Source: Martinezella multihospitum (GTDB lineage Bacteria; Pseudomonadota; Alphaproteobacteria; Rhizobiales; Rhizobiaceae). Taken from it: a stretch of 64,000 nucleotides of DNA. The notes beneath the pieces were generated by a model. It did not search any database. It had not been told where the DNA came from and was given only the letters and a program-made list of their open reading frames with translations. The DNA lies in assembly GCF_900094585.1 (NCBI RefSeq), contig NZ_FMAG01000004.1, positions 248,001 through 312,000 on the forward strand, written 5' to 3'. The translations under genes and the position numbers were made by a program. Positions 1-8,888 of this stretch are shown here, in pieces; position 1 is the first letter of the stretch; every line of letters starts with the position of its first letter.

Positions 1-964
1 CATCGGTTGCAACCGACCAGCGCGCGCCAAGCCGATCGAACTGGCCGGCGTTGAAGAGCCCGGAGCCGAGGAAGAGGTTCGATGTCGGGCAGAAGACACC
101 GACCGCGCCGCTCTCGGCGAGCACTGCGACTTCCCTTTCGCTCATATGGATGCAATGGCCGAGCAGCATGCGCTCGTTGAGCAGGCCGTAACGGGCATAG
201 ATATCCGTATAGTCCTTGGCTTCCGGGTAAAGAGACGTCGCGAAGGCGATCTCGTCCCGATTTTCGGAGAGATGCGTCTGGACGTAGCAGTCGGGGTGTT
301 CGGCGACGAGTGCCCGGCTCATTTCCATCTGCTCGGGTGTCGAGGTGATCGCAAAGCGCGGGCTGATCGCATAAAGCGCGCGGCCGCGACCATGCCATTT
401 GTCGATCAGCCGCTTGGTCTCGTCATAGCCGCGCTGTGGCGTATCGCGCAGTGCCTCCGGCGCGTTGCGATCCATCATCACCTTGCCGCCGATCATGCCC
501 ATGCCGCGCGCTTCAGCCGCCGCGAAATAGGCATCGACGCTTTCGGGATGTACCGAGCAATAGGCAACGGCCGTCGTCGTGCCGTTGGATAGCAGCTCGT
601 CCATGAAGCGGTCGGCGACCTCGGCCGCATGGGCGGCGCGGGCGAATTTCTGTTCCTCGACGAAAATGTAGGTGTTCAGCCATTCGAGCAGCTGCGCGCC
701 ATAGGAGGCGATCGCCTGTGTCTGCGGGAAATGCAGGTGCGTGTCGATAAAGCCGGGGAGGATGAGGTTCGGACGATGATCGGCAATCTTGATGCCGGCA
801 TCCGCCAGCTTACGAATGTCGCCATAGGTGCCGATTTCCACGATCTTGCCGTCGCGCACGAAGACCGCGCCGTCCTCGATATAGCTATAGGAGGCGGTGT
901 CATCGATGCCTTTCGGCTCGGCAAGGAAGGTCAGCACGCGGCCACGGATCAGGACTTCGTTCAT
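1..964 (-). CDS. guaD: Guanine deaminase (partial, C-terminus beyond left edge)
   Basis: This metal-dependent amidohydrolase is expected to convert guanine to xanthine and ammonia in the cytoplasm, feeding xanthine dehydrogenase encoded nearby. The reading frame from the ATG at 964 stays open to the window edge, giving about 321 residues of an expected 430 or so. The amidohydrolase metal site is visible as DTHLHFPQTQ (His76 and His78), followed by the QTHLSENRDE stretch with His231 and an LGHCIH segment near residue 270, all typical of GuaD. The start overlaps the last bases of puuD in an ATGA arrangement, so the two are probably co-transcribed and translationally coupled. The purine neighbourhood supports guanine over other amidohydrolase substrates. 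Confidence 0.9.
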   Translation of the reverse strand, partial: MNEVLIRGRVLTFLAEPKGIDDTASYSYIEDGAVFVRDGKIVEIGTYGDIRKLADAGIKIADHRPNLILPGFIDTHLHFPQTQAIASYGAQLLEWLNTYIFVEEQKFARAAHAAEVADRFMDELLSNGTTTAVAYCSVHPESVDAYFAAAEARGMGMIGGKVMMDRNAPEALRDTPQRGYDETKRLIDKWHGRGRALYAISPRFAITSTPEQMEMSRALVAEHPDCYVQTHLSENRDEIAFATSLYPEAKDYTDIYARYGLLNERMLLGHCIHMSEREVAVLAESGAVGVFCPTSNLFLGSGLFNAGQFDRLGARWSVATD

Positions 965-2199
965 TGGGTCTTCTCCCCATTGATGGCACTTTCGTACCAG
1001 GAGACGAGCAGGCGACGCTCCTCGTCGGTAATGTGCGAGGCGTTGGCCGGCGGCATGGCGTGGCTGCGGCCGGCCTGCAGGTAGATCTCGCGGGCATGGG
1101 CGGCGATATCGCGATCGGTTTCGAACATCACACCCTTCGGCGGTGCGATGATGCCCTCCCAGCTCGGTTCCTTCGCATGGCACATGGAGCAGCGACCCAT
1201 GACGGTATCGCGGACTTTCGGGAAATCCTGCGCCGTGATGAAGGGCTGCCGGATAGCCGAAATCTTCGTAGTCGGTTCGCCCGTCAGGATCTTTGGTACC
1301 GTGGAAAGCCACATGATGATGATGAAGAGGACGACGGTGACGAGCCAGGTCCAGGTCGGCTTGCCGGCATCGGCATGACGGGTGTTGAACCAGTGGCGGA
1401 TCGTGACGCCCATCAGGAAGACGAGCGAGGCGATGATCCAGTTGAACTGCGTGCCGAAGGCCAGCGGATAGTGGTTCGACAGCATTAGGAACAGGACAGG
1501 CAGCGTCAGGTAGTTGTTATGCGTCGAGCGCTGCTTGGCGATCCTGCCGTATTTCGGATCGGGCGTGCGGCCGGCGATAAGATCTGCGACGACGATCTTC
1601 TGGTTCGGAATGATGATGAAGAACACGTTGGCCGACATGATTGTCGCGGTGAAGGCGCCGAGATGCAGGAAGGCGGCACGGCCGGTAAAGAGATGCGTGT
1701 AGCCCCAGGCGACCGCCACCAGAATGAAATAGAGCGCCACCATCAGCCGGGTATTGTCGTTGCCGAAGGGCGACTTGCAGATCAGGTCGTACATGATCCA
1801 GCCGCCCGCGATCGTGCCGAGCGAAATGGCGATCGCCACCGGCTTGGAGACGTCGAGCACGGCGGGGTCGATCATGTAGAGGTCGGCGCCGGCGTAATAA
1901 ACGAGACAGAGCATGCCGAAGCCCGATAGCCAGGTGACGTAGCTTTCCCATTTGAACCAGACGAGATGGTTCGGCATGTTGGCCGGCGCGACGAGATACT
2001 TCTGGATATGGTAGAAGCCGCCGCCATGGACCTGCCACTCCTCACCGTACGCTCCCGGCGGCAGCGCCGGATGCTTCTTGAGGCCGAGGTCGAGTGCGAC
2101 GAAATAGAATGACGAACCAATCCAGGCGATTGCCGTGATGACGTGCAGCCAGCGGACGGCAAAGGTTAGCCAATCCCAGGCGATGGCATATTCATACAT
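961..2199 (-). CDS. puuD: Urate hydroxylase PuuD (membrane urate oxidase with cytochrome c domain)
   Basis: This integral membrane enzyme of about 412 residues oxidises urate to 5-hydroxyisourate and passes electrons to the respiratory chain rather than to oxygen. The N-terminal two thirds is a run of hydrophobic helices (for example WLHVITAIAWIGSSFYFV near the start). The C-terminus carries a cytochrome c haem-binding CSMCH motif at residues 337-341, the hallmark of PuuD. A longer open frame begins at 2523, but the ATG at 2199 is preceded by GGGAGGGAG at good spacing and begins the conserved protein, so the extension is rejected. It is followed directly by guaD and diverges from a LysR regulator. 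Its product is the substrate of UraH, encoded at 7974-8339. Confidence 0.93.
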   Translation of the reverse strand: MYEYAIAWDWLTFAVRWLHVITAIAWIGSSFYFVALDLGLKKHPALPPGAYGEEWQVHGGGFYHIQKYLVAPANMPNHLVWFKWESYVTWLSGFGMLCLVYYAGADLYMIDPAVLDVSKPVAIAISLGTIAGGWIMYDLICKSPFGNDNTRLMVALYFILVAVAWGYTHLFTGRAAFLHLGAFTATIMSANVFFIIIPNQKIVVADLIAGRTPDPKYGRIAKQRSTHNNYLTLPVLFLMLSNHYPLAFGTQFNWIIASLVFLMGVTIRHWFNTRHADAGKPTWTWLVTVVLFIIIMWLSTVPKILTGEPTTKISAIRQPFITAQDFPKVRDTVMGRCSMCHAKEPSWEGIIAPPKGVMFETDRDIAAHAREIYLQAGRSHAMPPANASHITDEERRLLVSWYESAINGEKTQ

Positions 2200-2242
2200 G
2201 GGAACTCCCTCCCGATCTTTATGGGACTGTTTGCCATCATGC

Positions 2243-2258
2243 GATTTTCTCGAAAATC
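2243..2258. promoter_or_regulatory. Inverted repeat in puuD/lysR divergent promoter
   Basis: The arms GATTTTC and GAAAATC (7 bp each, 2-bp spacer) form a dyad between the divergent puuD and LysR starts. A LysR-type operator is expected in this gap, but no binding evidence exists; the assignment is inference from position and symmetry. Confidence 0.35.
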
Positions 2259-2340
2259 CCGGTGAATCCGCAACACTTTCAAAAAAATCTATAAGATGAA
2301 CCCTGGTTTGTTCCGCGCGCCAATGTGGTAGAACGGTGCC

Positions 2341-3285
2341 ATGTCCTATCTTGATAATGTCCGTGTCTTCGTTCGCGTGGTCGAACTCGGTACTCTTTCG
2401 GCAGCGGGGCGCGACCAGCGCGTCACACCCGCGGTTGCGAGCAATCGCATCAAGGAGCTGGAGCGCCATCTCGGCGTGCGCCTCTTCAACCGCACGACGC
2501 GTAAGCTCTCGCCGACCGAGCACGGCCGCGTCTTCTACGAAAAGGCCGTGAAGATCATCGAGGCCGTCAACGAGGCGGAAGCGGCGATCGCCGATCTCTC
2601 ACGTAATCCCAAGGGGGCGCTGAGGATCACGGCGCCGCTCGGTATCGGCCGGCGGCTGATCGCCTCGGGCATTCCGGAGTTTCATGACAAATATCCGGAT
2701 ATCGAGGTGCGTGTGCGCCTGTCGGATCATAATGTAGATATCCTTGCCGAAGGCGTGGACGTTGCCTTCAAGCTCGGCGTTTTGGAAGATTCCAATCTGC
2801 GTATGCGCGGCATCCTCAATTGCGAGCGGGTGCTGTGCGCTTCGCCGGCCTATCTTGCGAGCCGCGGCGTGCCGGCGACCGCCGACTCTCTGATTGCCGA
2901 CAAGCATGACTGTCTCTTGCTGCGCTATCCCGGCTCCAAGGAATATTACTGGACGCTGGTCACGGCGGAAGGCCTTCGCAAGTTCGAGGTGGCCGGCCCC
3001 TACGACAGCGACGACGGCGATGTGCTCACCCAATGGGCATTGGAAGACCGCGGCATCATCAACAAGCCGCTGTTCGAGGTGAAGGCTTATCTCAGGGAAG
3101 GCCGGCTGGTCGAAATCCTCAAGGAGAGCCCGCCCGCTCCGGTTCAGCTCGCCGCCATCTATCCGCACAAGCGCTTCCAGGACCCGAAGGTTCGCCTGAT
3201 GATCGATTTCATGGCAGAGCGCTGTCAGCGGCTGATCGGCAAGCTGCTCGAAGACGAGTCGGCGGCTGCGGCGTCTAGCGGCTGA
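2341..3285 (+). CDS. LysR family transcriptional regulator (likely purine catabolism)
   Basis: This 314-residue protein has the LysR architecture: an N-terminal winged helix-turn-helix (about residues 1-60, with RIKELERHLGVRLFNRTTRK) and a C-terminal LysR substrate-binding fold. The start ATG at 2341 gives the usual LysR N-terminus directly before the helix-turn-helix. It is divergent from puuD-guaD across about 140 bp and convergent with xdhC, overlapping its 3' end by 11 bp. This placement suggests it controls puuD-guaD and perhaps the xdh operon in response to a purine intermediate; the ligand cannot be read from the sequence. Confidence 0.88.
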   Translation: MSYLDNVRVFVRVVELGTLSAAGRDQRVTPAVASNRIKELERHLGVRLFNRTTRKLSPTEHGRVFYEKAVKIIEAVNEAEAAIADLSRNPKGALRITAPLGIGRRLIASGIPEFHDKYPDIEVRVRLSDHNVDILAEGVDVAFKLGVLEDSNLRMRGILNCERVLCASPAYLASRGVPATADSLIADKHDCLLLRYPGSKEYYWTLVTAEGLRKFEVAGPYDSDDGDVLTQWALEDRGIINKPLFEVKAYLREGRLVEILKESPPAPVQLAAIYPHKRFQDPKVRLMIDFMAERCQRLIGKLLEDESAAAASSG

Positions 3286-4123
3286 CGGCTCCAACCAGTT
3301 TTGCGTGGTCACTCGCCCAGGTCAGCGCGGCCGTCATGATCTCGGCGGCGGCAAGTGTTGCGATGACGCTTGGACGTTTGTCCTTGACCGCCGTGCCGCC
3401 GATCGGGCAGACGAGGCGGTCGAAAAGTTCCGCCTGGCCGGTTTCTCGCGACAGCCAGTTGCGGAAGGTGGCACGCTTGGTCTTGGAGCCGATCATGCCG
3501 ACATAGGCGGCATCCGCGCGCTTGAGCGCCTCGGCCGCAATCAGGAAATCGAGCGCGTGGTCATGGGTTAATATCACGAAACTGCTGCCGGCAGGTGCGT
3601 CGCGCACCACGGCTTCCGGCATGGCCGTCAGGCAGGTTTCGATGCGCGGCACGGCACTGGCAACAAGCTCTTCCTCCCGCGTATCGACAAGTACGACGCG
3701 CAACGGCGCCAGCGAAAGCGCCATGGTGAGGGCATCGCCGACATGGCCGGCGCCGAAAACATAAACATGCGGGCGTGCGGCCATTTCGCGATCGCTCCGA
3801 GCTATGAGATCATTCGCAAGCCTGGGGTTGACGGCGGTGAAGGCAAGGCCCACCCGGCCGCCGCAGCACTGGCCGATCTCCGGGCCGAGCGGCACGTTCA
3901 TCGGCTCTGCCGTAAGGCCGGAACGCAGCGCCCGCCGCGCCTGGTCGATGGCCATATATTCAAGCGCCCCGCCGCCGATCGTCGCAAAGATTGCCCGCTC
4001 CGACACCAGCATCCAGGCGTCCGCATCCCGCGGCGCCGAACCTGCGACCCCCGTCACCTCGACGAGCATCGATGCCGGTTCGCGCCGCAGGAAATCCCGG
4101 ATATCTTCACGGGCGGCAGGCAT
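3275..4123 (-). CDS. xdhC: Xanthine dehydrogenase accessory protein XdhC
   Basis: XdhC proteins bind the molybdenum cofactor, promote its sulfuration and help insert it into XdhB. This 282-residue protein starts with the typical segment EVTGVAGSAPRDADAWMLV, has the family IGGGALEYMAIDQAR motif near residue 50, and carries a Rossmann-like VFGAGHVGDAL segment in the second half with the family VGMIGSKTKR motif. It is the last gene of uraH-xdhA-xdhB-xdhC and begins only four bases after the xdhB stop. The 3' end overlaps that of the convergent LysR gene by 11 bp. Confidence 0.92.
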   Translation of the reverse strand: MPAAREDIRDFLRREPASMLVEVTGVAGSAPRDADAWMLVSERAIFATIGGGALEYMAIDQARRALRSGLTAEPMNVPLGPEIGQCCGGRVGLAFTAVNPRLANDLIARSDREMAARPHVYVFGAGHVGDALTMALSLAPLRVVLVDTREEELVASAVPRIETCLTAMPEAVVRDAPAGSSFVILTHDHALDFLIAAEALKRADAAYVGMIGSKTKRATFRNWLSRETGQAELFDRLVCPIGGTAVKDKRPSVIATLAAAEIMTAALTWASDHAKLVGAVSR

Positions 4124-4127
4124 GATC

Positions 4128-6482
4128 TTACTCCTTGTTCGCCGCCTTGAGACGCTCGATCGCCATCAGCACCCGTTCGGGTGTTGCCGGCGCGTCGAGA
4201 CGCGGGCAGATCTTGTGATCGGCGGCGCTCGCCACCGCGTCCGAAAGCGCATGCAGGACGGCAAGGCCGAGCGGCAGCGGCGGCTCGCCGACCGCCTTGG
4301 AACGATGGATCGTCGGCTCATAGGCTTCCGACCAATCGGTCAGTGCCACATTGAAAATCTTCGGGCGGTCGGATGCAAGCGGGATCTTGTAGGTGGAGGG
4401 CGCGTGCGTTCTAAGACGCCCCTTGCCGTCCCACCAGAGCTCTTCCGTCGTCAGCCATCCCATGCCCTGGACGAAGCCGCCCTCGACTTGGCCGATATCG
4501 ATTGCCTTGTTCAGCGAACGGCCGGTATCGTGCAGGATATCGGTGCGCTCCACCACATATTCCCCCGTCAGCGTGTCGATCGACACTTCCGAGCACGCCG
4601 CGCCATAGGCATAGTAGTAGAAGGCGTGGCCACGACCGGCCTTGCGGTCCCAATGGATCTTCGGCGTCTTGTAGAAGCCGGCCGCCGAAAGCTGGACGCG
4701 GGCCATATAGGCCTTCTTGACGAGATCGTCGAACGGCATCTCGATGTCGCCGATGCGCACCCGGTTGGGCAGGAAGAGAACCTTATCGCGCTGCACCTGA
4801 TGGCTTTCTGCCGCAAAGGCGATCAGCCGTTCCTTGATCTGGCGCGCGGCGTTCTGGGCTGCCATGCCGTTGAGATCGGCACCGGAAGAGGCTGCGGTCG
4901 GCGATGTATTCGGCACCTTGGCCGTCGTCGTCGCCGTGATCTTCACCCGGTCGAGATCGATCTGGAATTCTTCCGCTACCACTTGGGCGACCTTGAGGTG
5001 CAGGCCTTGCCCCATCTCGGTGCCGCCGTGGTTCATGTGCACGGAGCCGTCGCTATAGACATGCACCAGCGCGCCGGCCTGGTTCGATTCCGTCTTGGTG
5101 AAGGAAATGCCGAATTTCACCGGCGTCAGCGCGATGCCGCGCTTGACGATGCGGCTCTTGGCATTGAACTCTGAGATCGCCTTGCGGCGGCCGGCATAAT
5201 CCGCACTTTCTTCCAGTTCGGCGACGATGCGCTGGATGATGCAATCCTCGACCTTCTGGTGATAGGGAGTGAGGTTGCGTTCGCCCTGGACGCCCATAGC
5301 ATCGTAGAAATTCAGCTTGCGGATCTCGAGCGGATCCTTGCCGACGGCGAAGGCCACTTCATCGATGACACGCTCAGCACCGACCATGCCCTGCGGGCCG
5401 CCGAAGCCGCGGAAGGCCGTGTTGGAGACGGTATTGGTATAGAGCGGTGCCGACTTCGCATGAACATGCGGAAAGAAATAGGCGTTGTCGCAATGGAACA
5501 GCGCGCGGTCGCCGACCGGGCCGGAAAGATCGGCTGAGAAACCGGCGCGCAGCGCGAAGGTGTAGTCGATGCCGAGGATGCGGCCCTCATCGTCGAAGCC
5601 GACATCGTAGTCGATGGCAAAATCATGCCGCTTGCCGGTCGCTACCATATCTTCATCGCGGTCGAGCCGGACCTTGACGGCGCGCTTCAGCTTCTTGGCC
5701 GCGATCGCGGCGATCGCCGCGCATTGGTTCGCCTGCGTTTCCTTGCCGCCAAAGCCGCCGCCCATGCGGCGAACCTCGATCGTGACCGCATTGCTCGGCA
5801 CGCCGAGCGCATGGGCGACCATATGCTGCGTCTCGCTCGGACCCTGGGTGGAGCAATGGACGACGACCTCGTCATCCTCGCCAGGGATGGCAAGCGAGAC
5901 CTGGCCTTCGAGATAGAAGTGATCCTGGCCGCCGAGCCGCATCCGACCGGTTACGCGCCGCGGAGCGCTTGCGAGTGCGGCTGCCGCATCGCCGCGCTTC
6001 AGCGTCAGCGGCGTTACCACCTGTCGATGGGTCGAGACATCGAGATCCCATATGTCGATATCAGCAGGCAATTCCTCGTACTCGATCTTTGCCAGCCTTG
6101 CGGCGCGGCGGGCCTGTTCGCGCGTTTCGGCGATCACGCAGAAGATCGGCTGGCCGTGAAACTCGACCTTGCCGGCGGCAAGCACCGGGTCGTCGTGCAT
6201 GTAGGAAGGCGAGATATCGTTGACGCCAGGCACGTCCTCATGGGTGAGGACGGTGACGACACCGGGGGCTGCCCGCACCGCTGAGAGATCGACGGATTTC
6301 ACGATGCCGTGCGCCACGGTGGACAGGCCGAGGCCGGCGTGAAGCGTGCCCGTGGGTTCGGTGATGTCGTCGATATAGACGGCGGCGCCGGAGACATGCT
6401 TGTGGGCGGAATCGTGCCGCGGGCTGGAATGAACGCCGCCAATAATGGTTTCGGGCTTGAGATCCGGAGTGTGCTTGTTCAT
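4128..6482 (-). CDS. xdhB: Xanthine dehydrogenase molybdopterin-binding subunit
   Basis: This 784-residue large subunit holds the molybdenum cofactor and oxidises hypoxanthine and xanthine to urate in the cytoplasm. It shows the conserved GGGFGGKE loop at residues 241-248, an RGFGGPQG segment, and GEPPLPLG near the C-terminus, in which Glu733 corresponds to the catalytic glutamate of xanthine dehydrogenases. Length and motif order match bacterial XdhB subunits of the split XdhA/XdhB type. It sits three bases after xdhA and four bases before xdhC, so the three are a tight translational unit. Specificity for xanthine is supported by the neighbouring guaD, puuD and uraH. Confidence 0.95.
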   Translation of the reverse strand: MNKHTPDLKPETIIGGVHSSPRHDSAHKHVSGAAVYIDDITEPTGTLHAGLGLSTVAHGIVKSVDLSAVRAAPGVVTVLTHEDVPGVNDISPSYMHDDPVLAAGKVEFHGQPIFCVIAETREQARRAARLAKIEYEELPADIDIWDLDVSTHRQVVTPLTLKRGDAAAALASAPRRVTGRMRLGGQDHFYLEGQVSLAIPGEDDEVVVHCSTQGPSETQHMVAHALGVPSNAVTIEVRRMGGGFGGKETQANQCAAIAAIAAKKLKRAVKVRLDRDEDMVATGKRHDFAIDYDVGFDDEGRILGIDYTFALRAGFSADLSGPVGDRALFHCDNAYFFPHVHAKSAPLYTNTVSNTAFRGFGGPQGMVGAERVIDEVAFAVGKDPLEIRKLNFYDAMGVQGERNLTPYHQKVEDCIIQRIVAELEESADYAGRRKAISEFNAKSRIVKRGIALTPVKFGISFTKTESNQAGALVHVYSDGSVHMNHGGTEMGQGLHLKVAQVVAEEFQIDLDRVKITATTTAKVPNTSPTAASSGADLNGMAAQNAARQIKERLIAFAAESHQVQRDKVLFLPNRVRIGDIEMPFDDLVKKAYMARVQLSAAGFYKTPKIHWDRKAGRGHAFYYYAYGAACSEVSIDTLTGEYVVERTDILHDTGRSLNKAIDIGQVEGGFVQGMGWLTTEELWWDGKGRLRTHAPSTYKIPLASDRPKIFNVALTDWSEAYEPTIHRSKAVGEPPLPLGLAVLHALSDAVASAADHKICPRLDAPATPERVLMAIERLKAANKE

Positions 6483-6485
6483 GGC

Positions 6486-7970
6486 TTATGCGGCCTCGTA
6501 TCTTGATACCTGCGCCGGCGCCGCGCTGGACGTCGTTTCCAGGTAGAAGCGCAGCAGGAGGTTTTTTGCCGCCAGCGCCCGGTATTCTGCCGTCGCGCGC
6601 ATGTCGGTCAGAGGCGCATAATCCTCGGCATATTTCTCCATTGCCGTCTCCACCGTCTCTTCATGCCAGGGTTGGCCGAGCAGCGCCTTTTCGACGGCGA
6701 AGGCCCGCTTCGGCGTTGCCGCCATGCCTCCATAGGCGATCCGGATTTCTGCCACTGTACCATCGGGGGCAAGGGCCAGACGAAAGGCGCCGAGCGTGGC
6801 GGTGATATCCTCGTCCCGGCGCTTGGTCACCTTGTAGATGACGAATTTTTCCGCAGCGGCGGGAACCGGAATATGTATGGATTCCACGAATTCGCCGGGC
6901 TGACGATCCTGCTTGCCATAGGCGATGAAAAAGTCTTCAAGCGCGATGGTGCGCCGGACAGCGCCCTTGCGCAAGGTCAGTGATGCCTTGAGCGCGATCA
7001 GCGCCGGCGGCGTATCGCCGATCGGCGAGCCGTTGGCGATGTTGCCGCCGATCGTGCCCATGTTGCGCACCTGCTGGCCGCCGATACGCGTGATCAGTGG
7101 CCCGAGCGCCGGGATATGCTGCGACAGCGTCGCGATCGCCTCCGAATAGGTGACACCGGCGCCGATGGTGATGAGGCCGTCTTTGACCGAGATCGACTTC
7201 AACTCCTGCAGCCCGGCGATGAACACGACCGGCGTGATGTCGCGCATGTGCTTGGTGACCCACAGGCCGACATCGGTCGAGCCGGCGACGACGGTCGCCG
7301 TTGGCGAGGCTTCGAGAACCGAGGCGAAGTCATCGAGGTTCGCAGGTACCACCAGCCGATGGCGATCGTCGCCGATTTCGACACGGGCGCCGTCGCGAAG
7401 AGCCTGCAGGCGCGCGATCATCGTTTCGCGCTCGACAAGCAGCGGGTCGTCCTGCGTTCCGCCATAGCTGGAGATGGAACGGGCAGCGCGCAGGATCGGC
7501 TCATAGCCGGTGCAGCGACAGAGATTGCCCTGGAGCGCCGTTTCGATCTGTTGATCCGTCGGATTCGGCGCCTGCATCCAAAGCCCGTAGAGCGACATGA
7601 CAAAGCCGGGCGTGCAGAAGCCGCATTGCGATCCGTGAAAGTCGATCATCGCTTGCTGCACCGGATGCAGGTGATCGTCGCTAGGAGCGAGATGTTCGAC
7701 GGTAACCACATGACAGCCGTCCAGCGAGCCGAGGAAGCGGATGCAGGCGTTGACGCCTTCATAGACGAGGCCACCGGCAGGCGTCAGCCGTCCCACAAGC
7801 ACGGTGCAGGCGCCGCAATCGCCTTCGGCGCAGCCTTCCTTGGTGCCCTTCAACGAGCGGGAAAGGCGCAGCCAGTCGAGCAGCGTCTGGTCCGGCGCTA
7901 TGTCGGTAAGAACGATGTCCTGGCCGTTGAGAATGAAACGCAGTTCGGAGCGGATCGTCGTCGGTGTCAT
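6486..7970 (-). CDS. xdhA: Xanthine dehydrogenase iron-sulfur/FAD small subunit
   Basis: This 494-residue subunit carries two [2Fe-2S] centres and FAD and passes electrons from the molybdenum subunit to NAD. The plant-type ferredoxin cysteines are visible (CAEGDCGACTV, Cys47, Cys52 and Cys55), followed by the second cluster motifs CGFCTPG and CRCTGYEPI. The FAD-binding domain follows (VVAGSTDVGLWVTK; GGNIANGSPIGDTPPA). It is the second gene of the operon, starting just after uraH ends. Fusion of the iron-sulfur and FAD parts in one chain is the normal bacterial XdhA arrangement. Confidence 0.95.
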   Translation of the reverse strand: MTPTTIRSELRFILNGQDIVLTDIAPDQTLLDWLRLSRSLKGTKEGCAEGDCGACTVLVGRLTPAGGLVYEGVNACIRFLGSLDGCHVVTVEHLAPSDDHLHPVQQAMIDFHGSQCGFCTPGFVMSLYGLWMQAPNPTDQQIETALQGNLCRCTGYEPILRAARSISSYGGTQDDPLLVERETMIARLQALRDGARVEIGDDRHRLVVPANLDDFASVLEASPTATVVAGSTDVGLWVTKHMRDITPVVFIAGLQELKSISVKDGLITIGAGVTYSEAIATLSQHIPALGPLITRIGGQQVRNMGTIGGNIANGSPIGDTPPALIALKASLTLRKGAVRRTIALEDFFIAYGKQDRQPGEFVESIHIPVPAAAEKFVIYKVTKRRDEDITATLGAFRLALAPDGTVAEIRIAYGGMAATPKRAFAVEKALLGQPWHEETVETAMEKYAEDYAPLTDMRATAEYRALAAKNLLLRFYLETTSSAAPAQVSRYEAA

Positions 7971-7973
7971 CGC

Positions 7974-8339
7974 TCAGCTCCCGCGGTAGGTGGAATAGCT
8001 ATAGGGCGAGAGCAGGAGCGGCACATGGTAATGTGCGGTTTCATCGGCGAGACCGAAACGGATCGGGATGATGTCGAGAAACATCGGGCCTTCCGATGTG
8101 CGGCCGAGATAGTCACCGGCATGAAAGCGCAGCTCGTAGGTGGCGGCCTTCATGGTTTCGCCTGATAGCAGCGGTGCATCGCAGCGGCCGTCGTCGTTGG
8201 TCTCGGTGGACTTCAGAAGGTGCAGCACGTCGCCATCAACACGGAAAAGGTCAATGCGCAGGCCCTGGGCGGGTTTCCCGAGCGCCGTATCCAACACGTG
8301 GGTCGTGAGCCGTCCGGCTCCTGGCGAATGAGACTGCAT
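7974..8339 (-). CDS. uraH: 5-hydroxyisourate hydrolase (transthyretin-like)
   Basis: This 121-residue protein belongs to the transthyretin-related hydroxyisourate hydrolases, which convert the PuuD product 5-hydroxyisourate to OHCU. The family signatures are present: LTTHVLDTALGKPA at the N-terminus, GRCDAPLL in the middle, and the C-terminal YSTYRGS tetrapeptide region that closes the active site in the tetramer. A GGGAG ribosome site lies before the ATG at 8339. It is the first gene of uraH-xdhA-xdhB-xdhC. A linked OHCU decarboxylase, the usual next step, is not in this window. Confidence 0.94.
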   Translation of the reverse strand: MQSHSPGAGRLTTHVLDTALGKPAQGLRIDLFRVDGDVLHLLKSTETNDDGRCDAPLLSGETMKAATYELRFHAGDYLGRTSEGPMFLDIIPIRFGLADETAHYHVPLLLSPYSYSTYRGS

Positions 8340-8888
8340 GTTTTTCTCCCGAACGTAGCGCTCCTGTTTTCACTATCCGCCAAGCCGGTACCACTGAAAA
8401 GCAGCGGTATCGTTCGAGACTTTCAAATTTTCCAAGGGGAATGGTGTGCGCGATTTGCGGTTAGAAATTGATGATCGGATACGTTTGGAGGGACGTTTCG
8501 TGCGCTGTCGGCGCGACATGCTTGGACATGATCGACAGCCTTTGGCAGTTCGCTGAAAAGGTGAAACAGGCTTCGGAATAGAAATCTGCCCTGAATGACG
8601 AAGAAGCCGGCGACGGCTGCCGGCTCTCGCGAGCACTGGCCGCAACGCCCCACTTGCCCGTCAACCATGCACTGACAGTGCTTACCAGGAATAGACTTTA
8701 CGGCTCCTGGGATCAGTGTCCGTAACGACTGTCTTACGGAAATAATGCGGCTAGGTTGGTCGGACGGAGTGCGATTGGCACTCCGGGCGGACGCGGCTGC
8801 CCTGCCGCAGGCCACGCATCGAACTTCACAACACCTATCGCCAATCCAGACTGAGGTGACTTCGAGGAATGAAAACGGGAGATAATGG
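8340..8888. other. 549-bp uraH/allA intergenic region with several inverted repeats
   Basis: No convincing gene is seen; the short open frames here lack ribosome sites and recognisable motifs. The part nearest allA is rich in dyads: GCACTG-A-CAGTGC (8669-8681), a 7-bp stem with an 8-nt loop (8719-8740), a 7-bp stem GGAGTGC/GCACTCC with a 5-nt loop (8766-8784), and a 5-bp stem GCGGC/GCCGC (8793-8808). The first looks like a protein-binding site because its centre is a single base; the other three could be RNA hairpins in the allA leader. Confidence 0.5.

Noticed and set aside
961..2523. 520-residue version of PuuD
   Set aside because: The first 108 residues run across the divergent LysR promoter and N-terminus and lack any family match; the ATG at 2199 has a strong ribosome site.
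3804..5174. 456-codon plus-strand frame
   Set aside because: It lies antisense to xdhC and xdhB, which have clear motifs; GC-rich codon bias keeps the opposite strand open.
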